Source: Polyangium mundeleinium | GTDB lineage: Bacteria; Myxococcota_A; Polyangia; Polyangiales; Polyangiaceae | DNA: 64,000 bases | Direction of reading: 5' to 3' | NCBI RefSeq assembly: GCF_028369105.1 | Contig: NZ_JAQNDO010000001.1 | Location: forward strand, 2,783,711 to 2,847,710 | Shown here: positions 56,176-64,000 of the stretch, one piece after another | Position numbering within the stretch: position 1 is the first letter of the stretch | How the letters are laid out: each line of letters opens with the position of its first letter | Program-made: the position numbers and the translations under genes | Notes under the pieces: generated by a model | The model's input: the letters and a program-made list of their open reading frames with translations, nothing else | The model's database searches: none | What the model was told of the DNA's origin: nothing

Positions 56176-56712
56176 ATGCCTCGTTTGGCCCCGCTCGTCT
56201 CGACCGTGTCCGCGTTGGCTCTCCTCGGCAGCGTGCTGTTCGGATGCGCCACGTACCGTCAGGATCTGGAGCGGGCGCAGAAGCACTACGAGGAGAACCA
56301 GTACGAGAAGGCGCTCGCGCTCTTCCGCGTGCTCGAGCCCGACATCGACTCGCTCTCCGACGCCGAGCAGGCGAAGTACGCGTACCTCCGCGGCATGACG
56401 GACTACCGGCTCGCGGGACTCACGCTCGCCGCGAACGTGCCGGGCGGCGTGGCCGATCCGCGCCGCGGCTACCGCGACAACGCGCGCCACTGGCTCGCCG
56501 TCGCCGCCGCCACCGAGAAGAACACGCCGGGCGGGCTCTCGGGCGACGAGAAGAAGCGGCTCGAAGACGCGCTGACGGATCTCAACAAGGACGTGTACGG
56601 CGGCATCGAGAGCGTCGATGACAAGGTCGACGACACGAAGAAGGGCGAAGGCGCCGTCGAGAAGAAGGCCGAGCCCGACGCGGCCCCGCCCGCGGCCCCG
56701 GCGCCGAAGTAG
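56176..56712 (+). CDS. TPR-like lipoprotein
   Basis: 178 residues. The lipobox (LFGC, Cys24) is followed by a TPR-like segment (AQKHYEENQYEKALALFRVL) and a Lys/Glu/Pro/Ala-rich tail. It is probably in the outer membrane and binds a partner protein. The hairpin at 56736-56771 ends it. Family unknown. Confidence 0.75.
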   Translation: MPRLAPLVSTVSALALLGSVLFGCATYRQDLERAQKHYEENQYEKALALFRVLEPDIDSLSDAEQAKYAYLRGMTDYRLAGLTLAANVPGGVADPRRGYRDNARHWLAVAAATEKNTPGGLSGDEKKRLEDALTDLNKDVYGGIESVDDKVDDTKKGEGAVEKKAEPDAAPPAAPAPK

Positions 56713-56735
56713 AGTTCACCGAGGCCTGAAACGCC

Positions 56736-56771
56736 GAGAGCGCCGCATCGGACTTGCCGATCGGCGCTCTC
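56736..56771 (+). terminator. Hairpin terminator of the TPR-like lipoprotein gene
   Basis: GAGAGCGCCG pairs with CGGCGCTCTC (10 bp); ATCGG/CCGAT extend the inner stem across one bulged C. It is followed by GTTCGTTTC, a weak T-tract. Confidence 0.7.
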
Positions 56772-56812
56772 GTTCGTTTCGAAGGGTCTCTCTCGCGTCC
56801 GGTCGTCCCTCG

Positions 56813-57019
56813 TCAGGACGGTCCCCGGCGGAGGGCGTGAATCTCGTCCTTCGCCTTGAGTTTTTGCTTCTTCAGCTCGGCCATCTCGAGCTGCTCGGAG
56901 GGCGTCAGGTATGCGTGCCGCCCGAGCTCGGCGAGGCGCGCTTCGAGCTCCCGATGGCGCATCTCTGCATGGTTCAGCCGCTCGGCATCGGAATCGGTCT
57001 CGATCTCCCGCTTCATCAT
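56813..57019 (-). CDS. YdcH family (DUF465) small protein
   Basis: 68 residues from the chosen start. RHRELEARLAELGRHAYLTP and MAELKKQKLKAKDEI are the two helices of the YdcH fold. Its function is unknown. GGAGG lies 5 nt before the ATG at 57019; two in-frame ATGs at 57082 would add 21 residues. Confidence 0.8.
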   Translation of the reverse strand: MMKREIETDSDAERLNHAEMRHRELEARLAELGRHAYLTPSEQLEMAELKKQKLKAKDEIHALRRGPS

Positions 57020-57309
57020 GCCCACCTCCAGGTGAGGGCTCCCGTCCTTTGCTGCGATGAGCCCCGCTTGCTGGTCCATCATCGAGCCGGCCCCCGAGGA
57101 CGGGGAGCCGCGCGCGATGTTTTCAAGGTACCCTAGGATGCGCGGCCCCGGATCCCCTTTCCGCGTGGCTCATGTGCTTCTTCAGTCGACGTTTCCACTC
57201 CGGTCGGGTTCGTCCGCGTCGCCTCCGGCCGATCCACGCGGGCGCGCGGAAGTGGTGGTCTCCGGTGTTGGAGACACGAGAAACCAGGGGCCGAGCGGTT
57301 GGGGTAGGG

Positions 57310-58473
57310 ATGTTTTTTTTCACGCACACGCGCCTCGCTGTCGCTCTCGCTCTCGCCGGCTTGCTCGTGGGGTGTGGTTCGTCCGGACCTCGCCCGGAGG
57401 TTCGACAGCCTGCGCCGAAGGCCGACGGCGGACCGGTGATCGAGGTCTCGCCCGTCGTGGTCTCGCCGTACACCGATGCCGAGCTGGTGCAGGAGTTCGA
57501 GCGCGCGAAGGCGCTCCTGCTCGGCGGAAAGCACCGGGAGGCGGCCGAGGTCTTCGACAAACTGGAGCGTCACGCGCCCGACGGTGAGATCGGAGCGGCG
57601 AGCCTCTACAACGCGGCCGTCGGGTACGAGGCGCTCGGGGAGCGGGAAGCTTCGGCCACACGGCTGCGGGAGCTCGTCCGGCGCTTCCCGGGCCACGCGC
57701 TCGAGCGCAGCGCGCTCTTTCGTCTCGGTCGGGCGCTCGCGCACCTGGAGCGCTGGAGCGAGCTCGTCGCCGTGGCGGAGAAGCTCGTCGCGCGGCAGGA
57801 CCTCGCGGTGCTGGAGGTGATCGAGGCGCGCGGGGCGCGGGCGCTGGGGCTCGTGGAGCAGGACCTCGTGGAGGAGGCGGCGCGCGAGATCTCCGTGGCG
57901 CGGGACCTCGTGGAGCGTGAGCGGCTGGGCGAGGCGGGCAAGCCGCCGATCGAGCTGGCGCAGCTCTGGTTCGCGGTGGGCGAGGTGCGGCGGAAGCGGA
58001 GCGAGGCGATCAAGTTCGAGCCCATGCCCGCGAACTTCGCCGAGACGCTCGAAAAACGCTGTCAGGGGCTCCTCGACGCGCAGGGGGCGTACACCGAGGC
58101 GATGCGCAGCCTGGACGCGCACTGGTCGGCGATGGCGGGTTACCGCGTGGGGCAGCTCTACCAGGAGCTGCACCGCGACGTGATGCGGGTGCCTCCGCCC
58201 GCGGCGGCCGACACGCTTCGCAAGAAGCAGCTCTTCGAAGGGGCGATGCGGCTGCGCTACCGCGTGCTCCTGGAGAAGGGGCTCAAGATGATGGAGGGGA
58301 CGGTGCGGCTCGGCGATCGGACGGGAGAGGCGTCGGCATGGATCGGGCGGGCGCGGGAGGCGCAGCGGGCGCTCGAGCTCGCGCTTGCCGACGAGAAGGC
58401 GGCGCTCGAGCGGCTCCCGTTCACCGAGGACGAGCTCCGCGAGGCTTTGGAGGCGTTGAAGAAGAAGCCGTAG
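57310..58473 (+). CDS. TPR-containing lipoprotein
   Basis: 387 residues. Lipobox (LVGC, Cys22), a Pro-rich linker, then TPR-like helices (FERAKALLLGGKHREAAEVF, YNAAVGYEALGEREASATRL) to about 260 and a helical C-terminus. It is probably an outer membrane or periplasmic scaffold protein. Family not identified. A hairpin begins inside the stop codon. Confidence 0.8.
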   Translation: MFFFTHTRLAVALALAGLLVGCGSSGPRPEVRQPAPKADGGPVIEVSPVVVSPYTDAELVQEFERAKALLLGGKHREAAEVFDKLERHAPDGEIGAASLYNAAVGYEALGEREASATRLRELVRRFPGHALERSALFRLGRALAHLERWSELVAVAEKLVARQDLAVLEVIEARGARALGLVEQDLVEEAAREISVARDLVERERLGEAGKPPIELAQLWFAVGEVRRKRSEAIKFEPMPANFAETLEKRCQGLLDAQGAYTEAMRSLDAHWSAMAGYRVGQLYQELHRDVMRVPPPAAADTLRKKQLFEGAMRLRYRVLLEKGLKMMEGTVRLGDRTGEASAWIGRAREAQRALELALADEKAALERLPFTEDELREALEALKKKP

Positions 58474-58496
58474 AGCGCCGAACCGTTCGGCGCTCT
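58472..58496 (+). terminator. Hairpin overlapping the TPR lipoprotein stop codon
   Basis: AGAGCGCCGAA (58472-58482) pairs perfectly with TTCGGCGCTCT (58486-58496) around CCG. No T-run follows. The stem sequence resembles that of the terminator at 56736 (GAGCGCCG). Confidence 0.65.
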
Positions 58497-58626
58497 GCGA
58501 GATTGCGAAGCGAGCTCGCCTCGGGAGGTGAATCGTCCGGGCTTTGCCTGGACGAGAGGGGGACGCGAGGCGTCCTCCTCGGGACGAGAGGTGCGTCCGG
58601 GCACGAGGGCCCGGCGACGCTTCTCT

Positions 58627-59838
58627 TCAATGGATGTCGGGCTTGCAGCCGAAGAGGATGTCGAGCTTGCCGTCCGGATCCGCCTGGACGACCTGGCAGG
58701 AGGCCGGGCAGAGCAGGATCTTTTGCGGCGTTTTCGGGTCGTCGTAATACCAGCCGGGGCCCACGCCGCAGTCGGCGGCGCTCGTGGCGTGGGGGATCTC
58801 CTGTTCGATGCCCGCGCCATTCGTGTGCTTGACCGAAGCCTTGTCGAGCTCGAGCGGCTCGCCGCCGGACGGCTCGGGGACGAGGAATTCGCAAGCGAGG
58901 GCCTTCGTGCGGATCTCGGTCATCTTTTGCGCGAACTGGGAGACGTTCGCAGTGATGTCGTAGGATTTCGTGGTCCCGCCGGAAGCGGCGATCTGGTCGA
59001 GGTTCAAGACGCTCGCGCCGTTGATGGCGACGACGTACGTCTCGACGCCGTTGTAATCGAGGGCGGCCTTCGCCAGGCCCGCGATGCTCGGGATGTCGTT
59101 CTGGTTTCCGGGGCAGCTATTGGGATCGCCGTCGCTCGCGAAGACCAGGATGACCTTGTGGTTCGGGTGCGCGTCCTTGTAGGCGGTCGCATTGAAGAGC
59201 GCGCCTTCGAGCGCGCCGTACATCGGCGTCGAGCCGCCGTTCGGGCTCTCGCCGTTGATCGACTGGACGAGGGCCGGCGCGTTGCCTGGCAGGGTCCCGA
59301 TCGGGACGGAAAGGTCGTCGTAATGGTTTTTGTTGCAAACGAGCCCGTCCGCCGGGGTATCCACGGGGAAATACAGGATACCAACGTTGATTCCCGTTGA
59401 GGCCGGATCCTCCACGAATTGCTTGATCGCCGCTGTCGCGCCGTTCCAGTTCTGGCCGTACATGCTGCCGGAGCGGTCGAGCAGGATGACGAGATCGAGC
59501 TCGACGGGCTCGGCCTTCCCGCCGGTCTGCGCGCAGGCCTCTTCCCCGCCTGCGCCGCTGCTCATCATGCCGCCGTCGAAATCGAACATGTCGCCGCCCG
59601 TGCCGGTGGCGCTGCCCGGATTCGCGCCTCCGCCGCCCCCCGTACCGCTCGTCTCCTCCACGCCGTTCGAGGCTTGCCCGTTACGGTCCCCGGACGCGCT
59701 GCACGCGAGGCCGAGCGAGGAGACGCAGAGCGCCGCGAAGGCGCAGAGGGTCTTGGGGGTTCGGCCGCCAAAGGCGAGGGAGCGCCCCAAATGTCCGACC
59801 TGCGTGGTGCTCGTAATGCGGGATGCGCGGAAAAACAT
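58627..59838 (-). CDS. vWA domain lipoprotein
   Basis: 403 residues. The signal/anchor region ends at LAC (about Cys46), then a Gly-rich linker. The vWA domain starts near 115 (DLVILLDRSGSMYG, with an intact DxSxS site) and runs to about 290. The C-terminal part has six Cys. It is probably at the cell surface. The ATG at 59838 has GGAG upstream. The function is unknown. Confidence 0.83.
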   Translation of the reverse strand: MFFRASRITSTTQVGHLGRSLAFGGRTPKTLCAFAALCVSSLGLACSASGDRNGQASNGVEETSGTGGGGGANPGSATGTGGDMFDFDGGMMSSGAGGEEACAQTGGKAEPVELDLVILLDRSGSMYGQNWNGATAAIKQFVEDPASTGINVGILYFPVDTPADGLVCNKNHYDDLSVPIGTLPGNAPALVQSINGESPNGGSTPMYGALEGALFNATAYKDAHPNHKVILVFASDGDPNSCPGNQNDIPSIAGLAKAALDYNGVETYVVAINGASVLNLDQIAASGGTTKSYDITANVSQFAQKMTEIRTKALACEFLVPEPSGGEPLELDKASVKHTNGAGIEQEIPHATSAADCGVGPGWYYDDPKTPQKILLCPASCQVVQADPDGKLDILFGCKPDIH

Positions 59839-60088
59839 GTTTACTCCTGGGAATCTGGAGAAGGACGACCATCCGCTCGGTGCCTCGTAATCCATCACCG
59901 ATCGGGGAGCTTTGCGCCGCCGGGAGGCCGTGAACTCGAATCATTCGAGGCGCTCGGGGGGCGACGACGGAGCAAGATCGATGTATACGGCGCGGACGTG
60001 CGCGGCAAGCACCCGCGAATGGAGGATGGGTTTCGACGAGGGCATCGAAGGAGCGGCATTCGTCGAAATGATGGCCTTCCGAGGTCTG

Positions 60089-60131
60089 GATCGCAATCGG
60101 GGGACGTCTGATTGCGATCTTGAACGTTCAA
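60089..60131 (+). promoter_or_regulatory. Inverted repeat plus palindrome upstream of the Cys-repeat lipoprotein gene
   Basis: GATCGCAATC (60089-60098) pairs perfectly with GATTGCGATC (60110-60119) over an 11-nt loop, and the palindrome TTGAACGTTCAA (60120-60131) adjoins it. The pair lies about 110 bp before the downstream ATG, in a 404-bp gap (59839-60242) that has no gene. A repressor or LexA-like role is possible but untested. Confidence 0.45.
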
Positions 60132-60242
60132 TTTGGAAAAACTGGTGCGTCGCGGCTACGCGCGACGTTCCGGACAAGGGTGCGCCGCCGCGCCGCACGG
60201 GCGAGGATTCGGGTCTCGCCGCGGCAGAGAGGTGGGTCGACG

Positions 60243-61844
60243 ATGAAGGAATGGATGAATTGGGGGCGCATTCTCGCCGTGTCCGTGAGCTTCGTCGCCG
60301 CGGGGTGCGCGAGGCAGGTATCCGATGCCGAACGTGGGCAGGGCGGCGGCGGTGAAAGCGATGCGCAGGGCAGCGGCGGCGAAGGCGGGGCCTCGCTCGG
60401 GGCGATGGACTGCCCCGTGGATTGCTCGCTCATCGACACGCCGCCTTGCCTCGTGTCCGTCTGCGACGCGGCGACGAAGCGCTGCGCCGTCGTCCCGCGC
60501 CCCGCCGGGACCACCTGCGAGGATGGCCTCTTCTGCACCGTGGGCGATAGCTGCCAGGGCGGCGTTTGCGTCGGGGGCGGGCCGAACTCCTGCGGCATCG
60601 AGGCCGCGACCTGCTCGGTCGTGACCTGCCACGAGGCCACGGCCTCGTGCGACGAAGGGCCCGCGCTCGATGGAGCGCCGTGCGTGTCGAGCGACCCGTG
60701 CACGGTCTCCGCGACCTGCAAGGGCGGCGCCTGCGTCGGGACGCCGAAGAGCTGTCACTTCGCGCCCGTGCCCGACGATTGTCACGTCGCGGTCTGCAAC
60801 CCCCAGACCGGCGGCTGCGAGCCCGTCCCCGGCAACGAGGGTGTCGCGTGCGAGAAAGGCGGCGACCCTTGCCTGACGGGCAAGACCTGCGCCGCAGGGA
60901 TTTGCCAGGGAGGAGGCCCGAAGGACTGCACGGGCGCCGCCGATGACTGCAACACGGGCGTTTGCGACGCCGCCACGGGGGCGTGCGGAGGCGTGCCGCG
61001 CGGCGCGGGCCTTTCGTGCAGCGAGGTCGCCAACGAGTGCAACACGGGGATGTGTGACGCGTCGGGCGTTTGTCAGCGGGTGCCGACGCCGGGCGTGGCG
61101 TGTGCGTCCGCCAAGAACGACTGCAACGAGGGCGTCTGCGACGCGGCGGGCGCCTGCGTGGCCGTGCCGGTCAACGAGGGCGGAGCCTGCGAGGATGGCA
61201 ACGCGTGCACGCTGGGCGAGACGTGCTCGGCCGGGTCGTGCACGGGTGGCAAGGCCGAGGGGTACGTCGTGTACCTGCACGAGACGTTCGCGGACAACAC
61301 GGCTGGCTGGACGCTCGAAGGCGAGTGGCAGATCGGCCCCGCGAAGGCCTCACCGGGCAACGCGTCCCACGGCTCGGAGGATCCGGACACGGACCGCACG
61401 TCGACGGCCGACAACGGCATCGCAGGCGTCAACATCGGAGGGTATGCGGCCGAGTCCGTTCATCCGCCCGAGTACCTCGTGAGCCCCGCGATCGACACGA
61501 GCGGTACGGGCTCTTTGTGGCTCTCCTTCTACCGGTGGCTCAACAGCGATTACGGGCCGTACATGACGAACACCGTCGACGTCTTCGACGGCAGCACGTG
61601 GGTCTCCGTGTGGAACTCGGGCGGACCGCCCGCGCTCAAGGACGCGGCGTGGACGCTCATGACGTACGACCTCACGGCGTACCGCAATCCGGCCCTTCGC
61701 GTGCGTTTCGGCTTCGAGGTGGGCAACGGCGGCGTGTTCACGGTCTCGGGTTGGAACCTCGACGACGTGACGATCGCGAACGCCGTTTGCGAGGTGGCGG
61801 ACCCGCCCGCGCCGGAGCCTGTGCCCTCCTCCGCCACGTACTGA
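60243..61844 (+). CDS. Lipoprotein with many Cys-rich repeats and C-terminal jelly-roll
   Basis: 533 residues. Lipobox (AAGC, Cys22), a Gly-rich linker, then about eight short Cys-rich repeats, for example CNTGVCDAATGACGGVP and CNEGVCDAAGACVAVP, to about 345. The remainder (from HETFADNTAGWTLEGEWQIG) looks like a MAM/laminin-G-type jelly-roll. It is probably displayed on the surface. The ATG at 60243 fits the signal peptide. Confidence 0.82.
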   Translation: MKEWMNWGRILAVSVSFVAAGCARQVSDAERGQGGGGESDAQGSGGEGGASLGAMDCPVDCSLIDTPPCLVSVCDAATKRCAVVPRPAGTTCEDGLFCTVGDSCQGGVCVGGGPNSCGIEAATCSVVTCHEATASCDEGPALDGAPCVSSDPCTVSATCKGGACVGTPKSCHFAPVPDDCHVAVCNPQTGGCEPVPGNEGVACEKGGDPCLTGKTCAAGICQGGGPKDCTGAADDCNTGVCDAATGACGGVPRGAGLSCSEVANECNTGMCDASGVCQRVPTPGVACASAKNDCNEGVCDAAGACVAVPVNEGGACEDGNACTLGETCSAGSCTGGKAEGYVVYLHETFADNTAGWTLEGEWQIGPAKASPGNASHGSEDPDTDRTSTADNGIAGVNIGGYAAESVHPPEYLVSPAIDTSGTGSLWLSFYRWLNSDYGPYMTNTVDVFDGSTWVSVWNSGGPPALKDAAWTLMTYDLTAYRNPALRVRFGFEVGNGGVFTVSGWNLDDVTIANAVCEVADPPAPEPVPSSATY

Positions 61845-61921
61845 CGGGGCGTTTGTCGGGGGGCGCCCGAGCGAAGGAATTCGTGGCGACATGGTTCCTT
61901 CGCTCGGGTAGGATGCCGTCC

Positions 61922-62281
61922 ATGATTGACCACATTTCGATCGGCGTTCGTGATCTGGAGAAGAGCAAGGCGTTTTACGCGGCCGCCCTCGCGCCCCTCG
62001 GTTATGCGGTGATGATGGAGTTCCCCGGCGTGGTCGGGCTCGGGGAAAAGGGCAAACCCGATTTCTGGCTCGGCGCGGGGGAGGTGGGGTTGCGCCAGCA
62101 CGTCGCGTTCCTCGCCGCGGATCGCAAGACGGTCGACGCGTTTTACGAGGCCGCGATCCGCGCCGGAGGCAAGGACAACGGTCCGCCCGGGCTCCGCCCC
62201 ATGTACCACCCGAATTATTACGGCGCGTTCGTCCTGGATCCGGACGGGCACAACATCGAGGCGGTCTGTCACACGCCGTGA
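61922..62281 (+). CDS. VOC (glyoxalase/bleomycin resistance) family protein
   Basis: 119 residues. Metal-site segments MIDHISIGVRDLEKS and FVLDPDGHNIEAV are of the VOC fold: His4 and the final Glu can be ligands. Lyase or dioxygenase activity on a small molecule is possible. It follows the Cys-repeat gene by 77 bp. Confidence 0.9.
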   Translation: MIDHISIGVRDLEKSKAFYAAALAPLGYAVMMEFPGVVGLGEKGKPDFWLGAGEVGLRQHVAFLAADRKTVDAFYEAAIRAGGKDNGPPGLRPMYHPNYYGAFVLDPDGHNIEAVCHTP

Positions 62282-62287
62282 AGCGCG

Positions 62288-63700
62288 TCAGCGATCGCCG
62301 CAGCAGCGCTTGTACTTTTTCCCGCTCCCGCAGGGGCACGGCGCGCTCCGCGTGGGGCCCGTCTGCTCTGCTTTGGCCTCCGCCGCGCGGAAGCTCTTCA
62401 GCCTGCGGCGGTCTTGGCGCAGGAGCGTGAGCGCATACTCCGGCTCGTAGGGGGCGCGGACGGCGGCGATGTAGTCGGCGGGCAGGTAGAGTTCTTCGGG
62501 CTTCGCGCGCGCGAGCCACGGGAGCGCCATGATCATCACCGGCAGGAACTGTTGGTCTGCCAGGAAGCACCCATCGATGAGGAGGAGGGTGCCGCGCGCG
62601 AGGTCCCGCGGCGCGTCCGCGGCGTCCTTGAAATGGTAGGGCGACGAGGGAGGGGTGCGCTTTCCGAGGGTGACCGCGAGCTCAGCTCCGACGCTCGCGA
62701 GCCGGGCAGGGAGATCGGTCGGGTCCTCGTCGTCGGAAAGGAAGATGTTCGTGAGCGCTCTGCGCACGGACACGAGGTGGCCCCTGCCCTCCGGCACGGG
62801 GGCGCTCGGCGACAGCGCTTGTCTCACCTCCGCGCGCAGCGCCGGGTAGCGAAGGCCGATCGCCGCGAGCGTGAACGCGCTGTCGGCGACTTCGATGACG
62901 TTGTCGGCCTTCTCATGCGCCTCTTTGTAGTACGCGAACAGATCCTCGCCGAGGCGCGCGGCACCCCAGAGGCCGCGGAGCGCGTTGCCGACCAGCCCCT
63001 GCGAGACGGCGGTGCGCGCGTACGCGAGCCTTGAGATGGCGTTGCGCCCGGGCGCCGGCAGCTCCTGATACGGCGCGTTGCCGTCCATCGCGGCGAGCAC
63101 CGACAGGTGCCCGAGCGTCCACGTCCGGCACCAGAGCCCGTGCAGCGTCTCGTCCCAGCGCGGGTGCAGCTTGCCGTTCTTCGGCACCTCGCGGAGCAGG
63201 AGATCGCGCATGTGCTCGACCGCCTTGGCCTCCTCGAGCATCCACTTCAAGAGTTCGAGCGCGAGGAACGGTTGCCACACGGCGATGCCCTCGAATTGCT
63301 CGCGCGTGAGCCACTGCGCTCGCTCGTAGAGCGCGCGCATGAGCTCGGTCGCGTTGCCCGTCGAGTTGAGGAAGCGGTTCGTGCGCTCGCGCCACGTGAT
63401 GACGTTCTCCGTGATCGCGTCGAGCCGCCCCCGCGTGATGACGTGGAGGTTCGTGGCCCTCATCCCCTCGCCGAGGCACGTGACGAACTTGCCGCTGCGC
63501 GTGACGATGAGGAACGGGCCCTTCTCGGGATCCGCGAGCGAGATGGCCACGCGCTCCATGCCCGCCGGGACACGCGCGGTGTCCAGGATGTGCCGGAGGA
63601 GAGGATCGTCGCGGTAGAGCGAGAGGGCGACGTCGAGGTGCGGCACCGAGAGCCGGTCGAGCCGGGAGAGGAAGTGATGCGCGTGTCCGGTGAGCGTCAT
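62288..63700 (-). CDS. SEC-C metal-binding motif protein
   Basis: 470 residues. The last 20 residues hold the SEC-C motif (CPCGSGKKYKRCC), which binds zinc and is found at the end of SecA and of many unrelated proteins. The rest is mainly helical and not recognised. It begins 30 bp after the thymidylate kinase-like gene on the same strand, so co-transcription is likely. Confidence 0.82.
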   Translation of the reverse strand: MTLTGHAHHFLSRLDRLSVPHLDVALSLYRDDPLLRHILDTARVPAGMERVAISLADPEKGPFLIVTRSGKFVTCLGEGMRATNLHVITRGRLDAITENVITWRERTNRFLNSTGNATELMRALYERAQWLTREQFEGIAVWQPFLALELLKWMLEEAKAVEHMRDLLLREVPKNGKLHPRWDETLHGLWCRTWTLGHLSVLAAMDGNAPYQELPAPGRNAISRLAYARTAVSQGLVGNALRGLWGAARLGEDLFAYYKEAHEKADNVIEVADSAFTLAAIGLRYPALRAEVRQALSPSAPVPEGRGHLVSVRRALTNIFLSDDEDPTDLPARLASVGAELAVTLGKRTPPSSPYHFKDAADAPRDLARGTLLLIDGCFLADQQFLPVMIMALPWLARAKPEELYLPADYIAAVRAPYEPEYALTLLRQDRRRLKSFRAAEAKAEQTGPTRSAPCPCGSGKKYKRCCGDR

Positions 63701-63730
63701 GAGAAGCTCGCGCTCAAGCTCGTGACTCGA

Positions 63731-64000
63731 TCAGGGGCCTTCCTTCACGTACGGCTCGAGCGCGCGGATGATCGCGGCCGTGACGGCGTCGACGTCGCCG
63801 TTGCCGTCGACGTGCACGAGCCGATCGCCGCCGATGATCTTGTCGGCTTCGAGGTAGGCGCGGGCGAGGCGGGCCTGGAGCTCCGGCTCCTCGAAGAGCT
63901 CGCTCGCGCCGCCGCGGGCCCGCCTGCGCTGCGCGGCGACCTCCGGATCGACGTCCACGACGACCGTGATGTCCGGCTTGAGGGCGTGGCGGTTGCAGTG
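63731..64000 (-). CDS. tmk: Thymidylate kinase-like protein, 3' part (5' end outside window)
   Basis: The frame is open to the window edge (89 residues visible). The segment KPDITVVVDVDPEVAAQRR, a conserved later part of dTMP kinase, and the LID-region RARGGASELFE are present. dTMP kinase phosphorylates dTMP for DNA synthesis. The P-loop is outside the window, so the identification rests on the C-terminal half. Confidence 0.75.
   Translation of the reverse strand, partial: HCNRHALKPDITVVVDVDPEVAAQRRRARGGASELFEEPELQARLARAYLEADKIIGGDRLVHVDGNGDVDAVTAAIIRALEPYVKEGP

Overview
The window is high-GC bacterial chromosome, very probably from a myxobacterium of the Polyangium/Sorangium type. This rests on several traits seen together: many lipobox proteins with Gly/Ser-rich linkers and Cys-rich repeats, an FHA-GAF sigma-54 activator, a Ser/Thr kinase with PEGA repeats, a MYXO-CTERM-like C-terminus, a MopE-type metal-binding motif, and codons ending mostly in G or C. 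I see no rRNA, tRNA, CRISPR array, insertion sequence or prophage. The species call is inference.

Layout. 1-3.6 kb: a MoxR/DUF58 operon with the tail of an upstream gene, then a Cys-rich lipoprotein. 3.6-5.2 kb: a YceI lipoprotein divergent from a LysR regulator with a palindrome at its start. 5.2-7.4 kb: the most unusual locus, a three-gene operon that I read as sdpC-sdpA-sdpB. It is a relative of the Bacillus sporulation-delaying-protein (cannibalism toxin) production genes. Here the SdpC precursor is a lipoprotein without the usual hydrophobic toxin segment, and no sdpI or sdpR is near. 7.6-17.4 kb: a methyltransferase, a fused aryl-CoA monooxygenase/OYE enzyme, lipoproteins, a peroxiredoxin, an EF-hand membrane protein and a cupin. 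17.8-24.4 kb: a secreted Gly/Tyr-rich protein, purEK, a frameshifted TPR/coiled-coil lipoprotein, an ABC-2 exporter and a small Cys-rich lipoprotein.

24.6-34.1 kb: a vWA protein with palindromic upstream sites, a barrel-like secreted protein, a zinc-ribbon protein, a cobalamin-type radical SAM protein, a CAP-domain lipoprotein, an alpha/beta hydrolase and two tandem paralogues, one carrying a long Asp/Glu insertion. Then comes a 0.8-kb non-coding stretch with a 64-bp minisatellite and two related hairpins. 34.1-37.4 kb: a fadN-fadA-like beta-oxidation pair. 37.7-45.0 kb: a PRC/DUF2382 protein, a membrane sulfatase-fold protein, a small protein, the FHA sigma-54 activator and a HEAT-like lipoprotein.

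45.3-49.1 kb: a four-gene operon (aldo/keto reductase, CysQ/IMPase family, FAD amine oxidase, SDR). 49.2-64 kb: a membrane FHA-like protein, a GT-C-like membrane protein, trmB, the PEGA kinase, a phosphatase with a sorting tail, TPR lipoproteins, YdcH, a vWA lipoprotein, a Cys-repeat lipoprotein, a VOC protein, a SEC-C protein and the 3' end of a thymidylate kinase-like gene. Most genes look like ordinary chromosomal housekeeping or envelope functions. The sdp-like operon and the 33.4-34.0 kb repeat region are the parts that stand out.
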